Below, in pieces: positions 14,430 to 22,785 of a stretch of DNA of 25,053 bases (positions are counted from its first letter, which is position 1; each line of letters starts with the position of its first letter). The stretch lies in NCBI GenBank assembly GCA_001796045.1, contig MGLN01000022.1:7390-32442 (forward strand), in the 5' to 3' direction. The DNA is from Caulobacterales bacterium RIFOXYB1_FULL_67_16 (lineage in GTDB: Bacteria > Pseudomonadota > Alphaproteobacteria > Caulobacterales > Caulobacteraceae). The notes below the pieces were generated by a model, which saw only the letters and a program-made list of their open reading frames with translations, did no database searches and was not told the origin of the DNA. A program made the translations under genes and the position numbers.

Positions 14430-16934
14430 TCAGGGCTCTGCGCGCGGATCGCGCCAGGCCAGCAGCCGCAGGGCGTTGAAGACGACGAGGAGCGTCGAGC
14501 CTTCGTGCAGGGCGACGGCCGGCCCGATCCCGAGACCGAGAATGGTGGCCGGGACGAGGAAGGCGACGACGCCGAGGCTGACGAAGAGGTTCTGGCGGAT
14601 GATCCGGCGGGTCTGCCGACTGAGGCCGACCGTGAAGGGCAGCTTGGACAGATCGTCCGCCATCAGGGCCACGTCCGCCGTTTCCAGCGCGACGTCCGAC
14701 CCCGCCGCTCCCATGGCGACGCCGACGGTCGCCGTGGCCATGGCGGGGGCGTCGTTGACGCCATCTCCCACCATGGCCACCTGGGCTTCGGCCCGAAGCT
14801 TCCTGATCGCCTCGACCTTGTCTTCCGGCAGGAGGTCGCCCCAAGCCTCGGTCAAGCCGACCTGTCCGGCGACGGCCTGGGCAGCCCTCTGATGGTCGCC
14901 CGAGATCATGATCATCCGACGGATGCCGAGGGCCCTCAGAGCCGTGAGCGTTTCGCGCGCCCTCTTACGCGGTGTGTCGAGCAGGCCGATCACGCCCAAG
15001 TCGTGTGAGCCCTGGCGAACCACCATGAGGGTGCGGCCCTGGTTGCGCAGGGCCGCGACGGCGATCTCGGCGTCGGGACCCAGCGGCGCGACGCCATCCG
15101 CCCCGAACATCTCCGGCTTGCCGATCCAGATCGTCTCGCCGTTCAGTGTCGCGGTGACGCCCTTTCCCGTCAGGCTGCGGAGATCCGTCGCGGTCTGCAC
15201 AGGAGCCGCGATCAGGCGCTGGCTCCCGTCGCGGACGATCGCCTCCGCGAGGGGATGGTCACTGAGCCGCTCGACGGCGACGGCGACCGTCAGGAGATCG
15301 GTTTGCGAGGTCCGTCCGAGCGGAACAACGTCGGTGATCCGGGGTCGCCCCTCGGTCAGGGTGCCGGTCTTGTCGAAGGCGATGGCGTCGAGCGCACCCA
15401 GATTCTCCAACGGCGCGCCGCCCTTGATGAGCACGCCGGCGCGGGCCGCGCGGGCGACACCCGACAGAACCGCGCTGGGCGTTGCGATGGCCAGGGCACA
15501 GGGGCTGGCCGCCACGAGCACGGCCATGGCCCGGTAGAAGCTGTCGCGGAAAGGCTCGTCGACGACGACCCAGGCGAACAGCAGGACGAAGGCCAGGGCC
15601 AGCACGAGGGGTACGAAGATTCTTTCGAACCGGTCGGTGAACCTCTGCGTCGGCGACTTCTGCGTCTCCGCTTCGCTGACCATCCGCACCACCTTGGCGA
15701 GGGTGGTGTCGCTCGATCGTTTGGTCGTCTCGATCTCGATGGCGCCCGCGCCATTTATGGTCCCCGCGAACACGACCGAGGCGGCGATGACGCCCGCTGG
15801 ACGCGCCCTCGCCTCTTCCGCGTTCGACACAGGCTGCTTGTCCACCGGCATGCTTTCGCCGGTGACCGGGGCCTGATTGATGCTGGTCGTCCCGACGACC
15901 ACGAAGCCGTCGGCCGGCAGGCGCTCGTTCGGGCGCACCACGACGACATCGCCGATCTCCAGGTCCTCGACCGGAAGCTCCACGACCTCTTCGCCGCGAC
16001 GCACATGCGCGGTGCGAGGCGCCAGGGCGGCCAGCGCCTCGATCGCCCGCTTCGCCCGCCCGAGCGCGTAATGCTCCAAAGCGTGACCCAAGCTGAACAG
16101 GAAGAGCAGCAAGGCCCCCTCGGCCCATGCGCCCAAGGCGGCCGCACCCGCCGCCGCGACCAGCATGAGGGTGTCGATCTCGAAGCGGCGTCGCTTCAGG
16201 TTCTCGACCGCCTCGCGGACGGTGAAGAAGCCTCCGAACAGATAGGCCGCAAGGAAGAGGACCAGTGGAGCCCACCCGGGAACACCGGGCGCGAACCGTT
16301 CGATCAGATAGCCGACGGCGAGAGCGCCGCCGCTGGCGAGAGCGAAATACAGCTCGGTGTTCGGCCCCAGCAAACCACCATGGGCATGGTCGTGCCTGTC
16401 CCCGGCCGCGTGATTGTGCCCTTCATGCCCCGCCTCGCCGGCTTTGCCGTCCTGACCGTGGCCGCTGTCCACGGAGACCGTGGCTTGGGGCTTCGCCGAG
16501 AGTTGCAGACCATGGCCCCGAAGCCGCGCCTCGAGGTCTGTGCGCTCCAGTTTCTGCCGGTCGAACTCGACCCGGATAGCTCCTGAAGCGTCGAGCGCCG
16601 CCTGCAGCACGCCGGGCTCTGCGGCCAGCGCCGCCTCCAGCGTCCTCGCATGCCGCGCGTGGCGCACCCCTTCGACCCAGCCGGTCAGGTGATCGTAGCG
16701 ATCGCTGACCGATCCCCCGGCCTGTGTGGCCGCACGGCGAACCTGGGCGAGGGAAAGCCGCTCCGGATCGTAGTGGATACACAGTTTCGGTCCGTCATCC
16801 GTTTCCTCGACGTGCGCCTTTTCGACTCCGTCGGTGATGCGCAACAGACTGATCAGTCTGCCGACACAGGCGTCGGAGGCGTCGGGCGCACCCGGAAGGA
16901 GAACGGGCAGATCCAGTTTGACGGTCTTAGGCAT
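14430..16934 (-). CDS. P1B-type metal-exporting ATPase, P1B-4-like (SPC / HEGST)
   Basis: This 834-residue P-type ATPase exports metal from the cytoplasm at the cost of ATP. Landmarks in order: TGE (358-360), SPC in the metal-binding helix (477-479), phosphorylated DKTGT (D521), the P1B marker HP (560-561), GDGVND (723-728) and HEGST in the last helix region (810-814). SPC together with HEG[G/S]T marks the P1B-4 group (CoaT, CzcP, CtpD), linked to Co, Zn, Cd, Ni or Fe rather than Cu. Unusually for that group, about 190 residues precede the helices: a ferredoxin-like HMA domain keeping only one cysteine (C23), a second one without cysteine (about 95-146) and a His-rich linker (about 157-186). 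GGAG seven bases before the ATG supports the start. Confidence 0.93.
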   Translation of the reverse strand: MPKTVKLDLPVLLPGAPDASDACVGRLISLLRITDGVEKAHVEETDDGPKLCIHYDPERLSLAQVRRAATQAGGSVSDRYDHLTGWVEGVRHARHARTLEAALAAEPGVLQAALDASGAIRVEFDRQKLERTDLEARLRGHGLQLSAKPQATVSVDSGHGQDGKAGEAGHEGHNHAAGDRHDHAHGGLLGPNTELYFALASGGALAVGYLIERFAPGVPGWAPLVLFLAAYLFGGFFTVREAVENLKRRRFEIDTLMLVAAAGAAALGAWAEGALLLFLFSLGHALEHYALGRAKRAIEALAALAPRTAHVRRGEEVVELPVEDLEIGDVVVVRPNERLPADGFVVVGTTSINQAPVTGESMPVDKQPVSNAEEARARPAGVIAASVVFAGTINGAGAIEIETTKRSSDTTLAKVVRMVSEAETQKSPTQRFTDRFERIFVPLVLALAFVLLFAWVVVDEPFRDSFYRAMAVLVAASPCALAIATPSAVLSGVARAARAGVLIKGGAPLENLGALDAIAFDKTGTLTEGRPRITDVVPLGRTSQTDLLTVAVAVERLSDHPLAEAIVRDGSQRLIAAPVQTATDLRSLTGKGVTATLNGETIWIGKPEMFGADGVAPLGPDAEIAVAALRNQGRTLMVVRQGSHDLGVIGLLDTPRKRARETLTALRALGIRRMIMISGDHQRAAQAVAGQVGLTEAWGDLLPEDKVEAIRKLRAEAQVAMVGDGVNDAPAMATATVGVAMGAAGSDVALETADVALMADDLSKLPFTVGLSRQTRRIIRQNLFVSLGVVAFLVPATILGLGIGPAVALHEGSTLLVVFNALRLLAWRDPRAEP

Positions 16935-17094
16935 GGTCGAACTCCACAGGAGCGGAAGGCGATGGGCGTTGCGGGGCTTCGGTCGGGCGACGCGGTTCCG
17001 GCCCCGTCCAGGCGAGGCGCGCCGCCGCCCCGGCGGCGAAGGCTGCGGCTGCCAAGCCGGCCGAAAGGAGCGTCACGAGACGTTTGCGGGTCAT
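16927..17094 (-). CDS. Small membrane or secreted protein, 55 residues
   Basis: This frame, ATG 17094 to TAA 16929-16927, encodes MTRKRLVTLLSAGLAA followed by more Ala-rich hydrophobic sequence to about residue 29. A Pro/Arg-rich tail ends in VEFDHA. A nearly ideal GGAGGG (17106-17101) lies six bases before the ATG, the strongest ribosome binding site in this operon. Its stop codon falls inside the ATPase start (eight-base overlap), which suggests translational coupling. The N-terminus reads as a basic region plus one membrane helix or signal peptide. I recognise no family. Bitopic small proteins can bind and tune transporters; a link to the ATPase is inference. Confidence 0.65.
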   Translation of the reverse strand: MTRKRLVTLLSAGLAAAAFAAGAAARLAWTGPEPRRPTEAPQRPSPSAPVEFDHA

Positions 17095-17108
17095 CCGAAG
17101 CCCTCCGG

Positions 17109-17753
17109 TCAGGGCAGGCGCAGGACGGCGTCGAACCAGCCGATCTGCTGCAGGCGCTCGAGGGACTCGAACACCGGCATCGCCAGCAGGAAGACGAGGC
17201 CGTCGCGGACGGTGCGCAGGAAGAAGGCGGGTCGCACCGAGAGCTCGGGCTCGTCGCGCCAGGCTCGCAGGTCGGGCCAGAAGCGCGGCGTACGACGGCG
17301 ATAGTCGTCATAGACCTCCCCGAAGGTCTCGCTCAGATAGGCTTCTTCGCGCCCGACGACGGTGCGGAACACGATCCAGCAGGCCAGGGCGAAGCCCAGT
17401 CCGACCGTGGCGCTGCCTGTCTGGGCGCCGATCCCGAACGCCCCGATGAAGCTGAACAGGTAGAGGGGGTTCCGGCACAGGGAGTAGGGTCCCGCCGAAA
17501 CGATCTCCTGCTTCTTTCGGCCGCCGATATAGAGGGAGCACCAGGCTCGCCCGATCACGCACAGCATGATGGCGATCAGACCGAGATGCTCCACCGGATG
17601 TTCGAGAACGGGCGTGGGTTCGACCAGCGCCGTCCAGGTGATGAGGGCGAACAGGCCGACGAGGATGAAGAGTTTCCGCCAGCGCTGGACCCGTGCGAGG
17701 TCGGGAGCTGAGGCTCCACCGGGGTGGAGATCGTGAGGCAGCAACGGGCTCAC
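17109..17753 (-). CDS. Membrane methyltransferase of the ICMT/PEMT-like family
   Basis: This 214-residue integral membrane protein has about five helices and the family's C-terminal signature: GPYSLCRNPLY (88-98), EE at 136-137 and FGEVYDDYRRRTPRF (144-158), which bind S-adenosylmethionine in isoprenylcysteine carboxyl and phospholipid methyltransferases. Bacterial members of this type are often found near metal-efflux genes; the methyl acceptor is unknown. C66, C72, C93 and C124 lie in or near membrane segments. The start overlaps the CDF stop by four bases (ATGA), and the 55-residue gene follows 14 bases after its stop. An alternative role, for example lipid methylation, cannot be excluded. 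Confidence 0.85.
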   Translation of the reverse strand: MSPLLPHDLHPGGASAPDLARVQRWRKLFILVGLFALITWTALVEPTPVLEHPVEHLGLIAIMLCVIGRAWCSLYIGGRKKQEIVSAGPYSLCRNPLYLFSFIGAFGIGAQTGSATVGLGFALACWIVFRTVVGREEAYLSETFGEVYDDYRRRTPRFWPDLRAWRDEPELSVRPAFFLRTVRDGLVFLLAMPVFESLERLQQIGWFDAVLRLP

Positions 17754-18349
17754 TGGGCCGCTCCTGTGTCAGAGGCCTTGCGCGCATCGCGCAGGATGTC
17801 GATGCCGCCCTTGGCGGCGATTGCGGCGACCAGAACGCCGACGAGAAGGTCCGGCCACGACTGGTCGAGCCACATGACGAGACCGCCCGCGACGAGGATG
17901 CCGCCGTTGGACGCGAAGTCGTTGAGACTGAAGGTCTCGGCGGCCTTCATGTTGACGTCGCCGCTGTGCTGCCGACGGATCAGCAGCAGGCAGACGAGGT
18001 TGATGACGGCGGCCACAACCGCGAGGACCATCATGGTCGGGCCGACTGGCTCGGTCGCGGTGAGGGTCCGCCGCAGCGCGTCGAGCAGGACGAGGACGGC
18101 GAAAATCAGGAGCATGACGCCTGAGGCTCGCGCCGCCCCCGTCTTCCAGACCAGGGCGCGTCCGACCGCCAGGAAGCTGATCAGATAGACCGCCGCGTCC
18201 GAACCGTTGTCGACCGCATTGGCCAGCAGGGCGCTGGAGTCGGCGGCGATGCCGCCGACTCCCAGGCCCACGAACAACAGGGCGTTCAGGACCAGCACCG
18301 TGAGGAGGGTGCGGCGCTGGACCTGCTCCGTTGCGTGGGCCTCGCTCAT
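17750..18349 (-). CDS. Short CDF-superfamily cation transporter lacking the C-terminal domain
   Basis: This 199-residue protein has six membrane helices of the cation diffusion facilitator fold and stops right after them, without the cytoplasmic dimer domain of the usual 300-residue members. Helix 2 keeps a DxxxD pair (D47, D51, in NAVDNGSD). Helix 5 has D144, but the usual partner His four residues before is F140 (FSLND). So one of the four standard Zn ligands is missing, as in other members of this short subgroup. The loop between helices 4 and 5 has RRQHSGD but no His cluster. Both ends overlap neighbours by four bases (ATGA). Export of a divalent metal into the periplasm for the RND system is the likely role. 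Confidence 0.8.
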   Translation of the reverse strand: MSEAHATEQVQRRTLLTVLVLNALLFVGLGVGGIAADSSALLANAVDNGSDAAVYLISFLAVGRALVWKTGAARASGVMLLIFAVLVLLDALRRTLTATEPVGPTMMVLAVVAAVINLVCLLLIRRQHSGDVNMKAAETFSLNDFASNGGILVAGGLVMWLDQSWPDLLVGVLVAAIAAKGGIDILRDARKASDTGAAQ

Positions 18350-21300
18350 TCCTCGAGCCCTTCAGCCTTGCGGTGCTTCACGGCCTTGGCCGCGAAGGTC
18401 GGCAGGACCAGCAGGGTCAAGGCCGTCGCCGTCAGCAGGCCGCCGATTACGACGGTGGCCAGAGGCTTCTGCACCTCCGCCCCGGCACCGTGGGCGAACG
18501 CCATCGGAATGAAGCCGACGATGGCGACCAGGGCCGTGGTCAGGACGGCGCGCAGCCGGCTCGTCGCCCCTTCGATGGCGGCGAGGCGTGGGTCGGCGCC
18601 GCCTGTCAGGCGTTCCCGAATGGCCTGCATCAGCACCAGCCCGTTCAGGGTCGCGACACCGGATACGGCGATGAAGCCGACCGCCGCCGAAACCGAGAAG
18701 GGCATCCCCCTGAGGACGAGCGCCAAGGCGCCGCCGATCAGGGCCAGAGGCACGCAGGCGAACACCAGTCCCGCCTCCGCGAAGGATCCCAACGCCATGA
18801 ACAGCAGGACGCCGATCAGGATGAAGACGATGGGAATGACCAGGCCCAGACGCTGTTCGGCCCGTTTCAGGTTCTCGAACTGCCCACCCCAGGTCAGGGA
18901 GTAGCCGGTGGGGAGATCGACCTCAGACTGCACCTTCGCCTGGGCCTCGGTGACAAAGCCGCCCAGATCGCGCCCGCGAACGTTGGCTTGAACCACCATC
19001 CGCCGGCTGCCGTCATTGCGGCTGATCTGGTTCTGCCCCTCGGCCACCTGGATGCGGGCGACGGAGGAGAGCGGAACCGTCACGCCCGTAGCGGTGGTGA
19101 TCGGCAGGGCCGCGAGTGCCGCCGGATCGTTCCGGGCTTCATCCGCGAGACGAACGACGACGCTGAAGCGGCGATCGCCCTCGAAGATCTGCCCGGCCTC
19201 GGCGCCCCCGACCGCGGCCGAAACCGCTTCGGAGACATCGGCGGCGGACAGGCCGTAGTTGGCGGCCGCGAAGCGATCCACGCTGACAGTCAGGGTTGGG
19301 AGCCCCGACGCCTGCTCGACGCGAACGTCCGCAGACCCGGGCGTCGCGCGAAGGGCGTTGGCGACCCGGTCCGCCGTGGCCTGCAGCTGGGTGAAGTCAT
19401 CGCCGTAGACCATGACCGCGAGGTCAGTCCGGACGCCGGAGATCAGCTCATTGAAGCGCAGTTCGATGGGCTGGCTGAACTCGAAGCTGTTGCCGAGCTG
19501 GCCGGCGGCGAGCTCTTCGAAGCGCGCGATCAGTTCCTCCTTGGGGAGGTTCGGATCGGGCCATTCCTTGCGGTCCTTCAGGACAATGACCGCATCGGAG
19601 ATGTTCGGCGGCATCGGGTCCACAGCCGCCTCGGCCGTCCCGGTCCGGGCGAAGATGGTCTTCACCTCGGGCTGGGCCTTGATGACGCGCTCGAGCGCCA
19701 TTTGCATCGCCAGGGATTGCTCCAGCGATGCTGACGGCACGCGAAGCGCCTGCATGGCGATGTCGCCTTCGTCCAGGGTCGGGATGAACTCACGCCCCAG
19801 GGTGCTGAAGGCGATGCCGCCGATGACGAGAGCGCCGAGCGCGGACGCCAGGACGATCTTCGGACGATCGACGGCCGCGCGGATGGCCGGTTCGATCCAT
19901 CGGCGCGCATAGCGGAGGATGAAGGTCTCGTGCTCGTGCGCGTGGCCGTGCTCGTCGACCTCCACCTTCTTCGGATCCCGCACCAGCAGGGCCGTCATCG
20001 CCGGCACGAAGGTGAAGGAGAAGATGAAGGCGCCGACCAGGGCCAGCATGACCGTCGCGCCCATCGGGATGAAGGTCTTGCCCTCCACGCCCTCGAGCAT
20101 GAGCAGGGGCGTGAAGACCAGCAGGATGATGAGCTGGCCGAAGGCGGCCGGCTTGACCATCTGACGCGCCGCGGCTCCGGCGACCGCCAGACGTTCCCGA
20201 CGCGTCAGCATCCGGCCGGCCTCGGCCCGCTTCTGGCTGAGCATCAGCAGGGTGTTCTCGACCACCACGACCGCGCCGTCGACCAGAAGGCCGAAGTCCA
20301 GCGCGCCGAGGCTCATCAGGTTTCCGCTGATGCCGAAGCGGTTCATGCCGATGACCGCGAACAGGAAGCTGATCGGGATCATCAGGGCGGTAATCGAGGC
20401 CGCCCGGATGTTGCCCAGGAGCAGGAACAGAACCACGATCACCAGCAGGGCGCCTTCGATCAGGTTCTTGGCGACCGTCGAGATGGTCTTGTTGACGAGC
20501 GAACTCCGGTTCAGGACCGGTTCGGCGACGACGCTCGGCGGCAGGCTCGCGGAGACTTCCTCCAGACGTTCGGCGGCGGCCTGGGCCACCGTCCGGCTGT
20601 TGCCGCCGGCCAGCATCAGCGCCGTACCGACGACCGCTTCGTGGCCGTCGCGGCTGGCGCCGCCGAGACGCGGCGCCTGGCCGATTTCGACGGTGGCGAC
20701 ATCGGCGACCCGCACGACCAGTCCGTTGCGGTTGACCACGGGGGCCTGGGCGAGATCCGGAATGGTCTGCGCCAGGGCGTCGGTTCGGACGGTCAGGGCT
20801 TCACCGGACCGCTGAACATAGCCCGCACCGGCCTGGGTGTTGGCCCGCTCCAGAGCGACGATGAGGTCGTTGAGGCTCAGGCCGTATCCCGCCAGACGCG
20901 CAGCGTCGGGCCGAACCGCATACTCCTTCACATAGCCGCCGTTCACATCGACGCCGGCCAGGCCCTTCGCGGTCCGCATGCGCGGGGCGATGATCCAGTC
21001 CTGGACCGTGCGGAGATAGGTCGCGCGGGCCTGTGGCGTGGTCAGCAGTTCGCCTTCGGGCGTCAGATAGGCGCCGCCGGCCTGCCAGCCGGGCTCACCC
21101 GGTTTGGCGAGATTGGCGCTGTTGAACGGCTTGAAGTCGACCGTCCACATGAGGACTTCGCCGAGGCCGGTGGTGATCGGCGCAAGCGCCGGCTCCACAC
21201 CCTCGGGCAGTCGCTCGCGCGCCTGGGCCATCCGTTCGGCCACCTGCTGGCGGGCGAAGTAGATGTCCGTGCTGTCGGAGAAGATGACCGTGACCTGGCT

Positions 21301-21570
21301 GAAGCCGTTTCGGCTCAGCGACCGGGTGGTCTGGATCCCCGGAATGCCCGCCATGGCGGTTTCGAGGGGATAGGTGACCTGGCGTTCCATCTGCTCGGGC
21401 GCGAGCGCCGGGGCGATGGTATTGATCTGGACCTGCCGGTTGGTGATGTCCGGGACGGCGTCGATGGGTAGCTGCGTCAGGTTGTAGAGGCCGAAGGCGG
21501 CGACAATCGCCGTCGCCAGGACCACGAACCATCGGAAGCGAACCGAGGCTTCGATAATCGCTTTGAACAT
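18346..21570 (-). CDS. Second heavy-metal efflux RND pump, CzcA/CusA family
   Basis: This 1074-residue pump has full family length. It opens with FKAIIEASVRFRW and LTQLPIDAVPDITNRQ, and helix 4 contains LDFGLLVDGAVVVVEN with D425, D431 and E438, the CzcA-type proton-relay set for divalent cations. Compared with the copy at 4693 it has about 20 extra residues in the first periplasmic porter region (around 148-185), which accounts for the shifted numbering. A cytoplasmic loop near residue 540-555 carries a short His cluster (DEHGHAHEHE) absent from the other pump. ATG 21570 follows the adaptor stop by nine bases and its stop overlaps the CDF start. The two pumps are clearly different in sequence, so they are not a recent duplication; Zn/Co/Cd is a reasonable guess for this one. 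Confidence 0.93.
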   Translation of the reverse strand: MFKAIIEASVRFRWFVVLATAIVAAFGLYNLTQLPIDAVPDITNRQVQINTIAPALAPEQMERQVTYPLETAMAGIPGIQTTRSLSRNGFSQVTVIFSDSTDIYFARQQVAERMAQARERLPEGVEPALAPITTGLGEVLMWTVDFKPFNSANLAKPGEPGWQAGGAYLTPEGELLTTPQARATYLRTVQDWIIAPRMRTAKGLAGVDVNGGYVKEYAVRPDAARLAGYGLSLNDLIVALERANTQAGAGYVQRSGEALTVRTDALAQTIPDLAQAPVVNRNGLVVRVADVATVEIGQAPRLGGASRDGHEAVVGTALMLAGGNSRTVAQAAAERLEEVSASLPPSVVAEPVLNRSSLVNKTISTVAKNLIEGALLVIVVLFLLLGNIRAASITALMIPISFLFAVIGMNRFGISGNLMSLGALDFGLLVDGAVVVVENTLLMLSQKRAEAGRMLTRRERLAVAGAAARQMVKPAAFGQLIILLVFTPLLMLEGVEGKTFIPMGATVMLALVGAFIFSFTFVPAMTALLVRDPKKVEVDEHGHAHEHETFILRYARRWIEPAIRAAVDRPKIVLASALGALVIGGIAFSTLGREFIPTLDEGDIAMQALRVPSASLEQSLAMQMALERVIKAQPEVKTIFARTGTAEAAVDPMPPNISDAVIVLKDRKEWPDPNLPKEELIARFEELAAGQLGNSFEFSQPIELRFNELISGVRTDLAVMVYGDDFTQLQATADRVANALRATPGSADVRVEQASGLPTLTVSVDRFAAANYGLSAADVSEAVSAAVGGAEAGQIFEGDRRFSVVVRLADEARNDPAALAALPITTATGVTVPLSSVARIQVAEGQNQISRNDGSRRMVVQANVRGRDLGGFVTEAQAKVQSEVDLPTGYSLTWGGQFENLKRAEQRLGLVIPIVFILIGVLLFMALGSFAEAGLVFACVPLALIGGALALVLRGMPFSVSAAVGFIAVSGVATLNGLVLMQAIRERLTGGADPRLAAIEGATSRLRAVLTTALVAIVGFIPMAFAHGAGAEVQKPLATVVIGGLLTATALTLLVLPTFAAKAVKHRKAEGLEE

Positions 21571-21579
21571 GACGCCCCC

Positions 21580-22785
21580 CTAGTGCCCGTGCTCGGCTTC
21601 GCCCTTGGCCATCTCGGCCTTGAGCAGGAAGGCGTTGGCGGAGGCGACGCGTTCGGAGCCGGTCAGTCCCCGCAGGATCTCGGTGCGGCCTGCGGCCTGA
21701 CGGCCCGCCAGTACCTGCACGGCCTGGAAGCCGCCCTCGACCTGAACGAAGACGACGGTGTTCCCGTCGACCGTTTGAACCGCCTCCGTGGGAACGGTCA
21801 TCCCGCCGGCAGCCTGGCCGGTCACGACCGCGCCGGTGACGGCCGACCCGGCCGGCGGCAGGGTCGCGCCGGAAGGCCGGGCGCGGATCACGGTCGCACC
21901 GCTCTCGCTGAGACCGGCGTCGGCCGCGACACCGGTGACGACGGCGTCGAACTCCCCGTTCGGGCCGGTGACGCGCATGGGCGAGCCCGCGCGGACATTG
22001 GCCGCCAGGGCCGGCGGCGCGTTGAAGACCATTTCGACCCGGGCCGGGTTGCTGACCTCAGCCACCACGCCGCCCTGGGCGACGAAGCCGCCCGGTCCGA
22101 CCTGAACGCTGCTGACCACACCGGAGATCGGGCTGGTCACGCTCAGCCGTCCCGAGGCGTTCGGCGATCCTGCGGCCGCGGAACGGGCGCGGGCGGCGCG
22201 GGTCTGCGCCTCTGCACTCAGGAACTGGGCGCGTGACGCTTCGACTTCCTGACGCGCGACGATGCCCTGATCCGACAGGCTGCGATTGCGCTCATAGGCC
22301 TGACGGGCCGCCTCGGCGGAAGCTCCGGCTGCATCGGCCTCGGCGCGGAAGGTCGCCGCCTCGCCGCTGACGAGGCTGACGAGCGGCTGGCCCGCCCGGA
22401 CCGACTGGCCCGGGGCGACGAGGACCCGCTCGACGCGCCCGCCGACGGCAGCGGCGACGGCGGCGCGGGAATCGACCATCGGCTCGACGCGACCGGCCAG
22501 ACGGGTTTCGCCCCCGCCACCGCCGCCAACGCCGACGATCGTGATGCCCGCTGCCTGGATTTCTGCGGCGGTCAGTTCGACCCGCCCCTCGGTCTCGGTC
22601 TCGGCGGCCTCGCCCTCGGTATGTCCGCCCTCCTCTTCGGCATGGCCGGCCTCGCCTTCAGCGGCCGGCGGCGCAGCCGGTTCGGCGGACCGGGTAGCGA
22701 ACCAGAGGCCGCCGCCTCCGAGTACGACCAAGGCGGCGACGCCGCCGATCAGCAGTGTCTTGTTGGATGTGCCTTTGCGCATCAC
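21580..22785 (-). CDS. Periplasmic adaptor of the second RND system (CzcB/HlyD family)
   Basis: This 401-residue membrane fusion protein is anchored by an N-terminal helix (about 10-30). A Glu/His-rich linker (34-67) contains several GH or GHTE units. The lipoyl halves (about 105-142 and 212-245) are separated by a normal helical hairpin (about 144-205, with ARQAYERNRSLSDQGIVARQ), and beta-barrel and membrane-proximal domains follow. The C-terminus is GEAEHGH. ATG 22785 overlaps the TolC stop by four bases (ATGA). Unlike the adaptor at 3412 it has no lipobox and no extra N-terminal domain but keeps the hairpin, so it belongs to a different adaptor subgroup. Confidence 0.9.
   Translation of the reverse strand: MMRKGTSNKTLLIGGVAALVVLGGGGLWFATRSAEPAAPPAAEGEAGHAEEEGGHTEGEAAETETEGRVELTAAEIQAAGITIVGVGGGGGGETRLAGRVEPMVDSRAAVAAAVGGRVERVLVAPGQSVRAGQPLVSLVSGEAATFRAEADAAGASAEAARQAYERNRSLSDQGIVARQEVEASRAQFLSAEAQTRAARARSAAAGSPNASGRLSVTSPISGVVSSVQVGPGGFVAQGGVVAEVSNPARVEMVFNAPPALAANVRAGSPMRVTGPNGEFDAVVTGVAADAGLSESGATVIRARPSGATLPPAGSAVTGAVVTGQAAGGMTVPTEAVQTVDGNTVVFVQVEGGFQAVQVLAGRQAAGRTEILRGLTGSERVASANAFLLKAEMAKGEAEHGH

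Noticed and set aside
19930..21471. Long plus-strand open frame (about 510 codons) opposite the second RND pump
   Set aside because: Same reason: low-complexity charged translation opposite a clear pump gene.
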